DNA of 64,000 nt from positions 15,390,058 through 15,454,057 of the forward strand of contig CM051033.1 of the NCBI GenBank assembly GCA_027627225.1. Direction: 5' to 3'. Positions 1 to 9,422 of this stretch are shown one piece after another. Origin of the DNA: Congeria kusceri. Its lineage: Eukaryota > Mollusca > Bivalvia > Myida > Dreissenidae. Below the pieces are notes generated by a model. The model did no database searches. It saw nothing but the letters and a program-made list of their open reading frames with translations, and was not told the origin of the DNA. Each line of letters opens with the position of its first letter. Position 1 is the stretch's first letter. Both the position numbers and the translations under genes were made by a program.

Positions 1-194
1 TGTATGTCTGAGAAATAACTCTTATAAAATGATTCTGATAAAATGCTTACACAGGACCCTGTGTCTAACAGAGCTTGGGTTTCAATACCATTTAAAAATA
101 TACTTACCTCATTTATGTCGCCCACAAGTTTGGGATCTGCTTTAGATGACGTGCCCCGGTTCGATCCCCTAACGGAAGCACAAATTAGTTTGGG
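1..194 (-). CDS. Retrotransposon protease (start of pol), partial, -1 frame relative to gag
   Basis: This is the beginning of the aspartic protease of an LTR retrotransposon; the rest of pol lies beyond the window edge. Seen: on the minus strand, in the -1 frame relative to gag, the sequence is open from the gag stop to base 1 and encodes ALLDTGSCVSIL (Asp codon at 65-63), the retropepsin active-site signature DTG with hydrophobic residues before it. There is no obvious start codon, which fits production as a gag-pro fusion by ribosomal frameshifting at the slippery site at 188-194. It overlaps the end of gag. Family knowledge: retropepsins cleave the Gag and Pol polyproteins. Inference: it belongs to the same element as the gag ORF. 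The window is too short to judge whether pol is intact. Confidence 0.75.
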
Positions 195-1315
195 CAATTG
201 GCCTGAAAATGTCCAGTGTCACCACAATGATGACAAGTCCTATCAAAGGTGAAGCTTGATGCAGGCCTAGATGGTTTATAATTCTGCCCATGTACCTGTC
301 CTCTGAAATTTCTAAATCCGCGTCTTTGACTATGATTGGACACATAACGACCTCTTCTTGACCCTCTACTTGTAAAAGGTTTATATTCGCCATCATACTT
401 ACCTGTTTCTCTCTGTTGTTCTAACTTATCTATTCTTTCATTTAATTTCATCAACAAAGATTTCACTTCACTGAGTTCTGATGGTTCTAGTGGTTTTGAC
501 ACTACCGGTTTGCATGGTTTAGGGTCAAGATTCTTTTCCTCCATTAACTCAAGTTCAATTTTTCTCAATTCCATTTTAAATGTATCATAATTATGAATGG
601 TTTCATGTTTAAAAGCAGCTTGATGTTTCAATTCTTTTCTGAGACCTTGATATAACACCCCTTTCAAAATTTCAAAGTCAATTTTCTTCACACCTTTAAG
701 CATAATAGCTTTATCAAAAATATCCTCAATTCTAGCAGCAAACTCTGAAACTGATTCATTTAACTTCTGCGTGCAATTGTATAAGCTTCGCATTACCATC
801 TCTTTCGACTCTACATTGCCATATACACTTTCTAGTTTTGCCATGACATTAAAAATACTGACACCAACAACAAGTCTTCTGACGCATTCTGCTGCATTAC
901 CCCTAACAGCTTTTCTGACACCATGTAAAATTTGTTCATTACTGAACAAGCCTTCAGATAATAATGAGTCTACTTCAAATTTGAAGCATTGCCAAGAAGT
1001 TTCACCCTTGACTTGATCACCACTAAAACATTGTATTTTATGATAGTGATATGAAACAGAAGTTGTCTCCTGAACATTACTTGCACTGGCATTTCCAGTT
1101 TCATTTTGAACAAAGTCATGTTCTTGTTTTACAGTACTATTTACATTTGTTTTTGGTTTAGTAGCACTAAAATTGTGCATAAACTTTACCAAATCCGACG
1201 CAGATTCAATTTTCGCTTCAACATGGAGTTCTTCAAAGGCTTTCAATGATTTCAATTTTGCCTCACTAATTTCATCACCCCCTGCAGCTTCGTTTAATTT
1301 AAATTCCTCATCCAT
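185..1315 (-). CDS. gag: Retrotransposon Gag polyprotein (Ty3/Gypsy-like, Arc/PNMA-type capsid)
   Basis: Structural polyprotein of 376 aa that would form the intracellular particle of an LTR retrotransposon. Residues about 90-260 read like the two-lobed capsid region shared by Ty3/Gypsy Gag and the domesticated Arc/PNMA proteins (CFSGD near 94, a stretch with VRGNAAECVRRL). The C-terminal part is basic with an RG-rich stretch, and residues 361-374 form a zinc knuckle CX2CX4HX4C (CHHCGDTGHFQANC) for RNA binding. The start is the ATG at 1315, which lies inside the 10-bp target duplication of the Mutator-like element that abuts it upstream. The original 5' leader is therefore now 3.55 kb away. 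The frame itself is unbroken. The Ty3/Gypsy assignment is by Gag style and the neighbouring protease; reverse transcriptase is not in the window. Confidence 0.85.
   Translation of the reverse strand: MDEEFKLNEAAGGDEISEAKLKSLKAFEELHVEAKIESASDLVKFMHNFSATKPKTNVNSTVKQEHDFVQNETGNASASNVQETTSVSYHYHKIQCFSGDQVKGETSWQCFKFEVDSLLSEGLFSNEQILHGVRKAVRGNAAECVRRLVVGVSIFNVMAKLESVYGNVESKEMVMRSLYNCTQKLNESVSEFAARIEDIFDKAIMLKGVKKIDFEILKGVLYQGLRKELKHQAAFKHETIHNYDTFKMELRKIELELMEEKNLDPKPCKPVVSKPLEPSELSEVKSLLMKLNERIDKLEQQRETGKYDGEYKPFTSRGSRRGRYVSNHSQRRGFRNFRGQVHGQNYKPSRPASSFTFDRTCHHCGDTGHFQANCPN
188..194 (-). promoter_or_regulatory. Slippery heptamer for -1 ribosomal frameshift (CCCAAAC)
   Basis: Read on the minus strand the last gag codons are CCA AAC followed directly by the stop TAA. 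With the preceding C this makes CCCAAAC, a match to the X XXY YYZ slippery rule in the right phase. Slipping back one base enters the frame that holds the protease DTG motif. Downstream stimulatory structure was not resolved. Confidence 0.6.
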
Positions 1316-1318
1316 TGT

Positions 1319-1417
1319 GAATTAGGGACGATACGGACCATGGACTATACGGACCAGACTGTACGGCCCAGATTTGCGGACCATACGGCCCAGATATGCG
1401 GACCATACGGACCATGT
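1319..1417 (+). repeat. Left terminal inverted repeat of the MULE
   Basis: Tandem modules of the type GGACCATACGG and GGCCCAGATTTGC, mirrored at 4773-4871 on the other strand. It lies at the 3' end of the transposase gene, about 400 bp beyond the stop codon. Confidence 0.85.
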
Positions 1418-1812
1418 CTGAAATAATATTCATTTCGTGTTCCTTCAATATTGTATTAATAAATTTAATAAAATATTAAAGTTTCTGTAATTACACGGCA
1501 TACATTTACGTTATTGCGTCGTTTAATGACAACATACTTGTTTAAATTTGAACATTTGAACATTTGCCGACCATACGGACCATGTCTTAATCAATAAGTA
1601 TTTCATGTTCATTCCAGAGTGTAATTTGAGGCACATATATATAAAACACGTCTAAACAAATACATATCTATGTACAACAAATATCAATAGAAAAAAACAT
1701 TTATAACAATTTCAAGAGATGTGAGCAAACGAATGTACAAGAACAAAGATTTATTATATACAAGCAAACAACCAAACAGACATATACACAATGTACCTTT
1801 ACACTCAACCGT

Positions 1813-4313
1813 TCACACAGGTCCATACAATCTACAACACTCATTCAGCAACTCACTCGTACATATTTCTCTCTTCCCGTAGCGGTCCCAAGCCGCCCAC
1901 AAACGCCCTTGGACGGCACGGGTTTGTTTGCTCTGGTGGCGCTTTAACTTCTTCTCTTTGATGAGCTGACATTGCATCTGCACCTCGTTCGCTTCTTCGT
2001 ACAGCAGGGTGATAAGTAGGTAGAAGGACAGATTCCCCTTTTTCGCCCTGCGGTTAAGGCGGTTATGCCATCCCTCAACGTCGTTGTTAGTTCGCACTGA
2101 TCGCCCGTATACCGACCAGTTTTCGACTGTCCATATGCTGTTGCTCATCCAAGTTTGATCAACATAAGCGAAGAAGGGGGCTAATTGGTCGCTTTGACCT
2201 TTTTCCCTGATATTTGCAAACGCGGGAAGGATGTCGGCTGGTGGCAGAAGAGGGAGCGCGAAGGTCTTCCGCAGCATCTTGTATACTCTATCCCTACTCT
2301 CGTAGGCTGTCCTGAGACCAAGTTCTTGGCACTTTCGCCACAATGCTTGGCCGAAGTGGAACGCACAGCCCTTGATTTCAGGATCCGTGTAGACCTTTCG
2401 AATAGCCTGCCAGAGACCGGCCTCAAAGTCGACCACGAACGTTGTCACTTTGGTTTCGCTTAGAAGCGAGTTCACTTTCTGCAACACCTGAAATGATAAT
2501 AATAACAATAATAATTACAATAAACCATACTGATAATAGCATTATTTATAAAATGTGATTAAATATATATATAATATAAGGTGATAAATTATCTGTAAAC
2601 TATACTGTTTAGATACCTGTTTGTAATCTCTTCGTTTCCTCCCAGTCATGAGGACGAAGCACAGTGGTAGCTGTTTTATTACATCTTCGTACTTCACGAA
2701 GCCATGGATTGAAAAGAGTTGCGTTATCGGCGATTTCACCACTTTGAACGTTCCGTCCATATACCATGTCTTTGCCTTCGACAGCAGCTCCAGCTGCGTA
2801 TCCGTCGCTAGAATGACGTGTCTCCGTTCCTTTACCGTGACCGTTCCCCTGTAGAACGGTTCGTTGATCGCATTGTTCAGGTACTGTTCATCGATCTGAA
2901 AAAGAAATGGATAATTATACATTACCCATTACCCATAAAAAAACAACAACAAAATACACATTTATGGTATGTACAATGGACAAGTTATTTTTTGTGGAAT
3001 GATCTATGTGTCTGATTTAGCATATGGGATTTATCTTACCTCAAATTCTGTCGACACTGGGTCTTTTGGTCGCATGTTCTTGCGACACCTGTTTGCGAGT
3101 TTGAACACACGACGGACAATGACGGGTGCAGTCTCGAACACGTCTCCACGAGCCGCCACTTTTATCTGTAATTAAAAGCGAAACACATATTAGCAACTAT
3201 TATACTTTTCGACGTTGAAGTAATAAAAAAAATGGCTGAACATTTTATTTATGATATATGACAGATAAATTAACTATAATTACCTCTTTCGCTTTCTGAA
3301 CAGCAGTGAGTAGACCGGGATTTGCTGGGTGACTGTGTCCCCGTGCGCCTTTCACAAAGGCATCCCCAGTTTGCTTTATGACCGCCGGACAACCAGTTCC
3401 CCTTCCTCGGACGCTGCATCTCCACTCCGTCACACCAGAGACCAAGGTTCTCTTCACCACGAACGCATAGCCTTCGCTGGAGACTAGCTTCCGGGAACCT
3501 TTCTTAGAACCACCGTCCACCACTGTGTATGTAGGTGTTCCGTCTATTACGACATCATGGACGGTTTCATCGTTGAGGTCACTGAAAAAAATCATTGTTG
3601 ATTACTTAGCATTTTACTTTATAGGAATAATACCCAATTAATTTAATCAAATAACAAATAATTATGCGATATATATGACTATAGTGATAAATTATTGTAT
3701 TGTTATAATAAGAAGTAAAACATCAAATAACAAATAATTATGCGATATATATGACTATAGTGATAAATTATTGTATTGTTATAATAAGAAGTAAAACATA
3801 GGAATGGTATTATTATTTGTATAAAACAACAAATATTTGTTTGATTTATAAATTTATTATATTATTATTATTATGATAACTTTTTAATTGGTCCACTTAC
3901 GTCTCTTTTTCTTCCAACTCCACTGAACGCTCAGGTCGACTCACGTCAAACATTGACGTTGCGTGATCTGTTGCCACCACGTCCATAATATCACCACTTC
4001 CTGACTCTTCGTTCAACAACAGAGTTGCCTGTGTGGGTTCAATGTCCATCGGTGCATCAGGCACCCGCAGTTGTACGTGGGTGACTTCATATTCACCTAC
4101 ATCCATGTCCTCATCAGTAGTATCGTAGTGACGACACCTCATGCATACGAAACGCAGTTCATGATGATTTCGAACAGCTTCGTCATATTCCTCCTCCGTA
4201 ATCCCTGTGTTTCCACATCGGATATGATGCCACCGTTGGCACTTGTCACAAGTGACCGCTCTTGAGGTGGAGTAAATTCTCCTTAAGCAGAATAAACATG
4301 GAGGCGCAGACAT
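1813..4313 (-). CDS. MULE transposase with PHD finger and FLYWCH zinc finger, five exons
   Basis: Transposase that would cut and reinsert the surrounding element. Coding exons (minus): 4313-3901, 3581-3284, 3165-3040, 2895-2617, 2487-1813. Every junction is GT-AG, the phases agree, and the joined frame is open for 596 aa. Domains in order: a PHD-type finger with complete C4HC3 ligands (C6, C9, C22, C25, H30, C33, C57, C60); an acidic linker; a FLYWCH-type finger in exon 2 (about 150-215, with a WRC..CPA..H.H pattern); and the RNase H-like MULE core with D326 (in WYMDGTF), D392 (in FVVDFE), C413/H416 (CX2H) and E510 (NNDVEGWHNRLNRR). These are the D-D-E and C-H positions of MULE transposases. 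The ATG at 4313 was chosen because it starts just before the PHD finger. Splice calls are by eye and untested by RNA. Confidence 0.9.
3647..3798 (+). repeat. 76-bp tandem duplication inside MULE intron 1
   Basis: Two adjacent, essentially identical 76-bp units (3647-3722, 3723-3798) beginning TCAAATAACAAATAATTATG. They lie in the AT-rich first intron of the transposase gene. Confidence 0.85.
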
Positions 4314-4357
4314 TTTTTCGAATATGGCAAGACCATGTCCATACCTGATATTTATAT

Positions 4358-4616
4358 TGTCTTCAATAATAACGATTGTCACACTTTACCTTTAATTAGT
4401 AATTAAAGACGTGTTCACTCTATTAGTGTATATTATCAATTAATGTAATTGATAACATCAATCAATATGTGTCATAAATAGGGCGTACCCGAGATGCAAA
4501 CATAAGCCGATGTTGTCTACAATAATAACGATTGTCACACTTTACCTTTAATTGGTAATTACAGACGTGTTAATCAATTAGTGTATATTATCAATTACTG
4601 TAATAGATAACATCAA
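4358..4616 (+). repeat. Subterminal direct repeat of the MULE (two copies, 155 bp apart)
   Basis: About 104 bp containing AATAACGATTGTCACACTTT occurs at 4358-4461 and again at 4513-4616 with a few changes. Both lie between the transposase start codon and the right TIR, where promoter or transposase-binding sequence would be expected. No function is shown. Confidence 0.8.
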
Positions 4617-4772
4617 ATGAGTTCAAATCTGAGAATATGAAATAATTTTATTGAAATAATTATGAACACAAACGTTTCATTTTTTTTTTTTTAATGGTAC
4701 ATAGTATCATAGTATGCACAGCATAGTATTGTAGTATTTCGTGTATTAAAATAATCTCCATGACGTAAACAA

Positions 4773-4871
4773 CATGTGGTCCGTATGGTCCGCAAATCTG
4801 GGCCGTATAGTCCGCGAATCTGGGCCGTATGGTCTGGGCCGTATGGTCCATGGTCCGTATCGTCCGTATAC
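4773..4871 (-). repeat. Right terminal inverted repeat of the MULE
   Basis: Mirror image of the repeat at 1319-1417. It abuts the target duplication copy at 4872-4881 and lies about 460 bp upstream of the transposase start codon, so it may include the element's promoter. Confidence 0.85.
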
Positions 4872-4881
4872 CATCCATTGT

Positions 4882-6087
4882 AAATCCTTACCGTTGAAGT
4901 ACTTTCAACACAAGGATAACTAATGTAACTTATTTACTTCAATGTAAATACTACACAAGTATGAACTTAATTAAATGACTAAGCAACAATCACATTATTA
5001 ATTTAATAAGAATAAACTAAAACTCCACTGAACAATACAAGTCATCACAATATCAATTATTATTCTATCCTCTATTGCTCATTTTACCATCACTTACCTT
5101 ATAAATCCACACTGCAATGAAATTAGTTTTGAACACAGACATGTATACAAGATTCTACACACTTCAATCAACTACTACTACACATGTACTTTACCAGGTA
5201 TTTACTACTATTTCCATTTAAGGAAATACTGCTACACAATAACTAGGTCATTAAAGGTCAGCTGTAAAGTCAACCAATGAAATATTCAGCTACCCCGTGA
5301 TGTCATAGGTTTTTTCTTTTTTCCAAGAAATAGCCAATGAGATTTTTTTTTTTTTTACAATGATCATCAAGGTCAAAACCAGTTCTGAACAGGAAATAAC
5401 CAGTTATTTTGAACCTGCAAATTGTCTTGCAGTGTAAACACAAAGGTCCAACCCGAAATTGAGTCTGTTCAAAACTTATTTAACAATGCCCAAACCTTTG
5501 TAATGAGTTCCATGTTACTTTATGACCTTTATATGGCAAATGTAAAAAAATATAGCCAAAATGAAAAGGAAATAGCATGGCATGGACATAAGAATGCAGC
5601 AGAGAAATGTTAATTTTCTATGAGAAATGCAATGTTATTCAATCCTTCACCTAAAGTTAGCATGCAAGTGAAAATCTCTCACACTACAATACTCACGATC
5701 AGTCGACCTGGACCTTGAAAGTACACTTTGAATAATTTGGCCACTGGATGCACTAAATGTCACAATGTTCTAGTTCATATGTACTCTAGAGTTCACATGT
5801 AACACGATGAGTACTCCACGGCGATCCAGAGGTCTAATGAGCTGGTATGATGATCTAGAAGAAAATGGAGTGTGACATGGCATGGATAGCCACATCTGAC
5901 CGGAAACACACGAGTGATGACACGACCGTCCACCTAATCCAATGCTTGTCGAAGTGTATCGACAGGAAGATTCTTGAAGTGGTGTCTTGTTTGATATATA
6001 GTGTACCTGTGTGTGACGACTGTTGCACGATGAAGAAAACACACTATGTCACCCGATGGCCATCTGCATGATGGAAATACCACACTG
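4882..6087 (-). other. Probable retrotransposon leader (5' of gag), inner part
   Basis: No credible coding region: short ORFs here lack homology features. By position it lies between the MULE at the gag start codon and the hAT element, and on the minus strand it would be the untranslated leader between the primer-binding site (9400-9420) and gag. This is inference from order and orientation. The original leader would be about 1.4 kb (this stretch plus 9227-9399), long but possible. Confidence 0.4.
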
Positions 6088-9000
6088 CAGGGCTCGAAAT
6101 TAACACTCGCACACTCGCAAAATGCGAGTGAAAAATACAGATTGCGAGTGACGTTATAAGCCACTAGCATTTTTTTGCGAGTAAAGAAACAGCGAAAAAA
6201 AACGATTTATATCTTGCTGAATGCGCTCGATGTCATGAATGCTGATCCGTAGGTCAATATATAGAACGTCTAAATACCCGTATGAGGAAGCGCGCACCTT
6301 GTAATGTAGACTGGTTTGCGTTTAATACAGATATATGTTAGGCCGGTATTGCTATAAACAATGTGACACAGTCGATTCACACGTGTTCATTGACCTTGAA
6401 CGTTAAAAACAAACATGACATCGAAGCGAAAAATTACGGGGTTTTTTTTGCCGGTAGACGGAAACAACAATAAGATTGCTGAATCAGAGTCTACCACTGA
6501 GAAAGCAAAAAAACTGAAATCAAATCCTTCAATCAAAACAGTCAAAAAATGGGAAAAAGAACTGAATATTAAACTTAAAATTGTTGCCGATGAAGACGAC
6601 CATGTAAATCAAATATTCTGCGAGGACTGTTTGCAGTTTATGCCGGATCAGACGTCATCGGTATGTAATATATCGAAAAGGACTCATTGGTTAATATATT
6701 ATCATTTCATAGGTGTAATTGAGCTGCTAATAATAAATTATAGGGACTGCATTGAAAAAACGTCGTCATGGGTGGCATGTACGATATGTAATTTGGTGAC
6801 GTCACACTCAATACATGTGGTGACTGCTAGCTGATTTTTGAAAGTTTAATTAAAAAGTCTTAATGGCAAAAATATCCCCAACCGACACAATTACTATGTT
6901 TTATAAATCCACACGACACAATTATATTTGAAAACAATACCCCAAGCCAACACAAATTTATCCCCTCTGTGACCCCCACCCACCGAATTTTAATACATCC
7001 GCCCCTTCGTCATGTTTTTCCTGGAATAGCCCTACATAAATCGGAAAACAAAATATATTCCTAGATAATTCATCCATACAGAATTTCGTTGGAAAATGAT
7101 TTAGTATGCTACATATACTTTATTTCAAACATTTTAATTTCAGTTTGTGACTGGATGCACATCAATCAAGAAGGAGTCTGTCAAGTTTCACAGGGATTCG
7201 GTCATTCATCAAAGGTCCACTGATGCAAAGGCTGCCCAGGAAAAAGAAAAAAGTGGCGCACCAAGTGCCTTGATTAAAGGCTTGATGAAACTAGACGAAT
7301 TTCAAATGGAGAAAATGGAGAAACTTTTTAGAACTGCTTTTTATATTGCTTATAATGCTAAGCCTTTTACTGATTTTGAAGGATTGTGTAAGCTTCAAAT
7401 TGACAATGGCATAAGTTTAGGTGACACATATCTTAATGACAAGGCATGCGTTGAATTTATTGGCCACATTGCAGGATGTTTGTTTGATGACCTGAAAACA
7501 ATACTCCTCAAGTCTCCATTCTTAAGCATATATTGTGATGGAACTACTGACAATTCCAATTCTGAGAAGGAGGTCATATTAGTGAAAGTAATTTATGACT
7601 TTTATCCTAGAATTTTTTACCTGAAACTGAAAGAACCCCCTAGTACCAAAGCTGATGGCATTGTCACTGCTATCAATGAGGCCTTTGATGAATTTGAAAT
7701 GCAGGATTATAAGCAAAGAACTGTTGGTTTTTGCTCTGATGGAGCATCAGTGATGATGGGGCAAAAGCAAGGTGTAATTCAGCAAATAAAAGAGCAGGGT
7801 CCTGCTCCATGGATCTTGGCTGTCTGGTGCTTAGCCCACAGGTTAGAACTGTCATTAAAAGACAGTTTCAAGGGGGAATATTTAGACACTGTTATTGATG
7901 TTCTCACCAGTGTTTACTATTTCTACAGGGGTTCAGCTAAAAGGAACAGGGAAGCTGAGGAAATCGCTGATGTAATGGATACACACTTCACAAAGCCAGA
8001 GCGATGTAATGGTACACGGTGGGTGGACCACAAGCTAAGGGCAATTTCAAAACTGATTACAAACTGGAAAGTCCTTGTCATGCACATCATGAATTATAGC
8101 CAAGATGATAGCAATGCTGGCCAATATCGTGCAAAAGCTCAGGGCATCCTTAAAAAAATGTTGCAATTTAAATTTGTTTGGTTCATTCATTTCATGAAAG
8201 ACTTGTTGAATGAAATTGCCAAGGTTTCTCTTCAGTTTCAGAGGGAAGATGTAACCCTTTCAAGTGCAGTTACTAAACTGCAAACATCAAATGAAACTTT
8301 GCGGCATCTTGCTGACCATGATGGTGAAAGCCTGCAGGACTTTAGAACAAAACTTGAAAATGGGGACCAGTATCAAGGTGAAACTTTGCGAAATGTGGTT
8401 AATTATGACACTCTTGACAATGAAAAGAGACGACTTGTGCAGTCAGTCATTGATTGTATACACAGTAGGCTTAACAATATTGACAGTGATCCACTTTATC
8501 TTAGCTGCCACGTTTTAGATCCAAAGAATTGGCCTAGTGTAGATGACCAAAAAGCATTACTTTTATATGGTAATGAAGACATTAAGGTATTGTGTGATCA
8601 TTTCCAAGTTCCGTTGTTGAATGCAGGTTGCGATATAGATGCAGCAAAATCTGAATGGAAAGATCTGAAACTGTACATTGGCAGAACAAACCATTTTAAG
8701 GGAAGAAATCCCCTGAGCATCTACCAACGAGTCAGCCAAGAAGATATTGGGAGGGGGGAGTACAAGAACATAATGCTTGTCATTCACTTGACAAGTATTT
8801 ACCCGCTTAGTAATGCATCTTGTGAACGTGCATTCTCAGTGATGAAACACATAAAGAATGATTGGAGGTGTTCCCTGAGTAGTGAGCGAATGGATCAGCT
8901 CATGAGGATCAACATTGCTGGCAGGGATGAACAGTTTCATCCAAGGAGGGCTGTCCAGAGGTGGTGGCTAAGTGGAGAGAAAGCAAAGAGACCTGATGTG

Positions 9001-9226
9001 GGCCCTTATGGTCCAAGGAACTAACGTCACACTCGATTGTATGATTGCAGAAATAAAATATGAATGTTCAGTACTCCTTAAATTGTTTTATACTACTAAA
9101 CTAATGTCCAAACTTGCTTTTTCTATTTCCAGCAAAATTTGCGAGAAAGTTTTTGATTTTGCGAGTTGGAATTACAGCTGCTCGCATTTTTTTGCAAGTA
9201 GAAAAAAAAATTAAATTCGAGCCCTG
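6088..9226 (+). mobile_element. hAT-superfamily DNA transposon, apparently complete
   Basis: A 3.1-kb element with short terminal inverted repeats CAGGGCTCGAA at 6088 and TTCGAGCCCTG ending at 9226. Subterminal regions on both ends are rich in GCGAGT/ACTCGC motifs (at least five copies at the left, several at the right), the usual arrangement of hAT transposase-binding sites. It encodes an uninterrupted two-exon transposase on the plus strand. The expected target duplication is not clear: left flank ACCACACTG and right flank CACACGATG share only a CACAC core. It lies within sequence that appears to be the leader of the minus-strand LTR retrotransposon. Confidence 0.8.
6415..9024 (+). CDS. hAT transposase with TTF-type zinc finger (ZNF862/KIAA1586-like), two exons
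   Basis: Transposase of 708 aa. Exon 1 is 6415-6660 (donor GTATGT) and exon 2 is 7144-9024 (acceptor TTTCAG); both boundaries are phase 0. The intron falls inside the zinc finger: C69 and C72 (FCEDC) come from exon 1, and H98 and H104 (KFHRDSVIH, after FVTGCTS) from exon 2, as in TTF-type fingers of ZNF862-like proteins. Further along are the acidic motifs IYCDGTTD (Asp about 214) and GFCSDGAS (Asp about 281), AVWCLAHRLEL, and the C-terminal hAT dimerisation block YPLSNASCERAFSVMKHIKN with the catalytic Glu near 643. The N-terminus is basic (MTSKRK), consistent with nuclear import. The frame is intact, so the element may be autonomous. The ATG is the first in frame after stops. Confidence 0.88.
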
Positions 9227-9399
9227 CACACGATGTCCTCCCTCGTCCCAAAAAAAGAGGTCCCGTCGTTTACTATTCACGTGATAGTAAGTTGGAGTTG
9301 GCAGCGTCAATAATTTCAAACTTACATTCAATAATGTACCCCTGATAATAGTACAAAAATTATATAGTTAACTTTAAATGTTCTTATATTAGAATAAAA
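9227..9399 (-). other. Probable retrotransposon leader, outer part
   Basis: Short non-coding stretch between the hAT element and the primer-binding site. By order it is the part of the LTR-retrotransposon leader next to the LTR. No motif was recognised within it. Confidence 0.35.
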
Positions 9400-9420
9400 C
9401 TCCAACCACGTTGGGCGCCA
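9400..9420 (-). other. Retrotransposon primer-binding site
   Basis: On the minus strand TGGCGCCCAACGTGG starts two bases (AA) after the LTR terminus TAACA. A TGG-initial, GC-rich motif at this spacing is the hallmark of a tRNA primer-binding site of LTR retrotransposons and retroviruses. The exact tRNA was not determined. Confidence 0.65.
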
Positions 9421-9422
9421 TT

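Larger units (their letters stand above)
1319..4871 (-). mobile_element. Mutator-like DNA transposon (MULE), apparently complete
   Basis: A 3553-bp element bounded by long terminal inverted repeats (about 1319-1417 and 4773-4871, roughly 90 percent identical by eye) sharing the core GGACGATACGGACCATGGAC near the ends. It is flanked by the 10-bp direct repeat CATCCATTGT at 1309-1318 and 4872-4881, the 8-11-bp target duplication expected of Mutator elements. The TIRs are built from repeated GGACCATACGG/GGCCCAGAT modules, and one further module lies inside at 1566-1583. The interior encodes a five-exon transposase on the minus strand with all catalytic residues. It is inserted at the first codons of the retrotransposon gag ORF, so it is younger than that element. 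The outermost 6-11 bases of the two TIRs match imperfectly. Confidence 0.9.

Noticed and set aside
4660..4878. 72-aa ORF starting MDGIRTIRTMDH
   Set aside because: It starts in the duplicated target site and reads only the TIR modules of the MULE.
6415..6834. 139-aa single-exon protein
   Set aside because: The last 57 residues are intron read-through; the GTATGT donor at 6661 and the split zinc finger show it is exon 1 of the hAT transposase.
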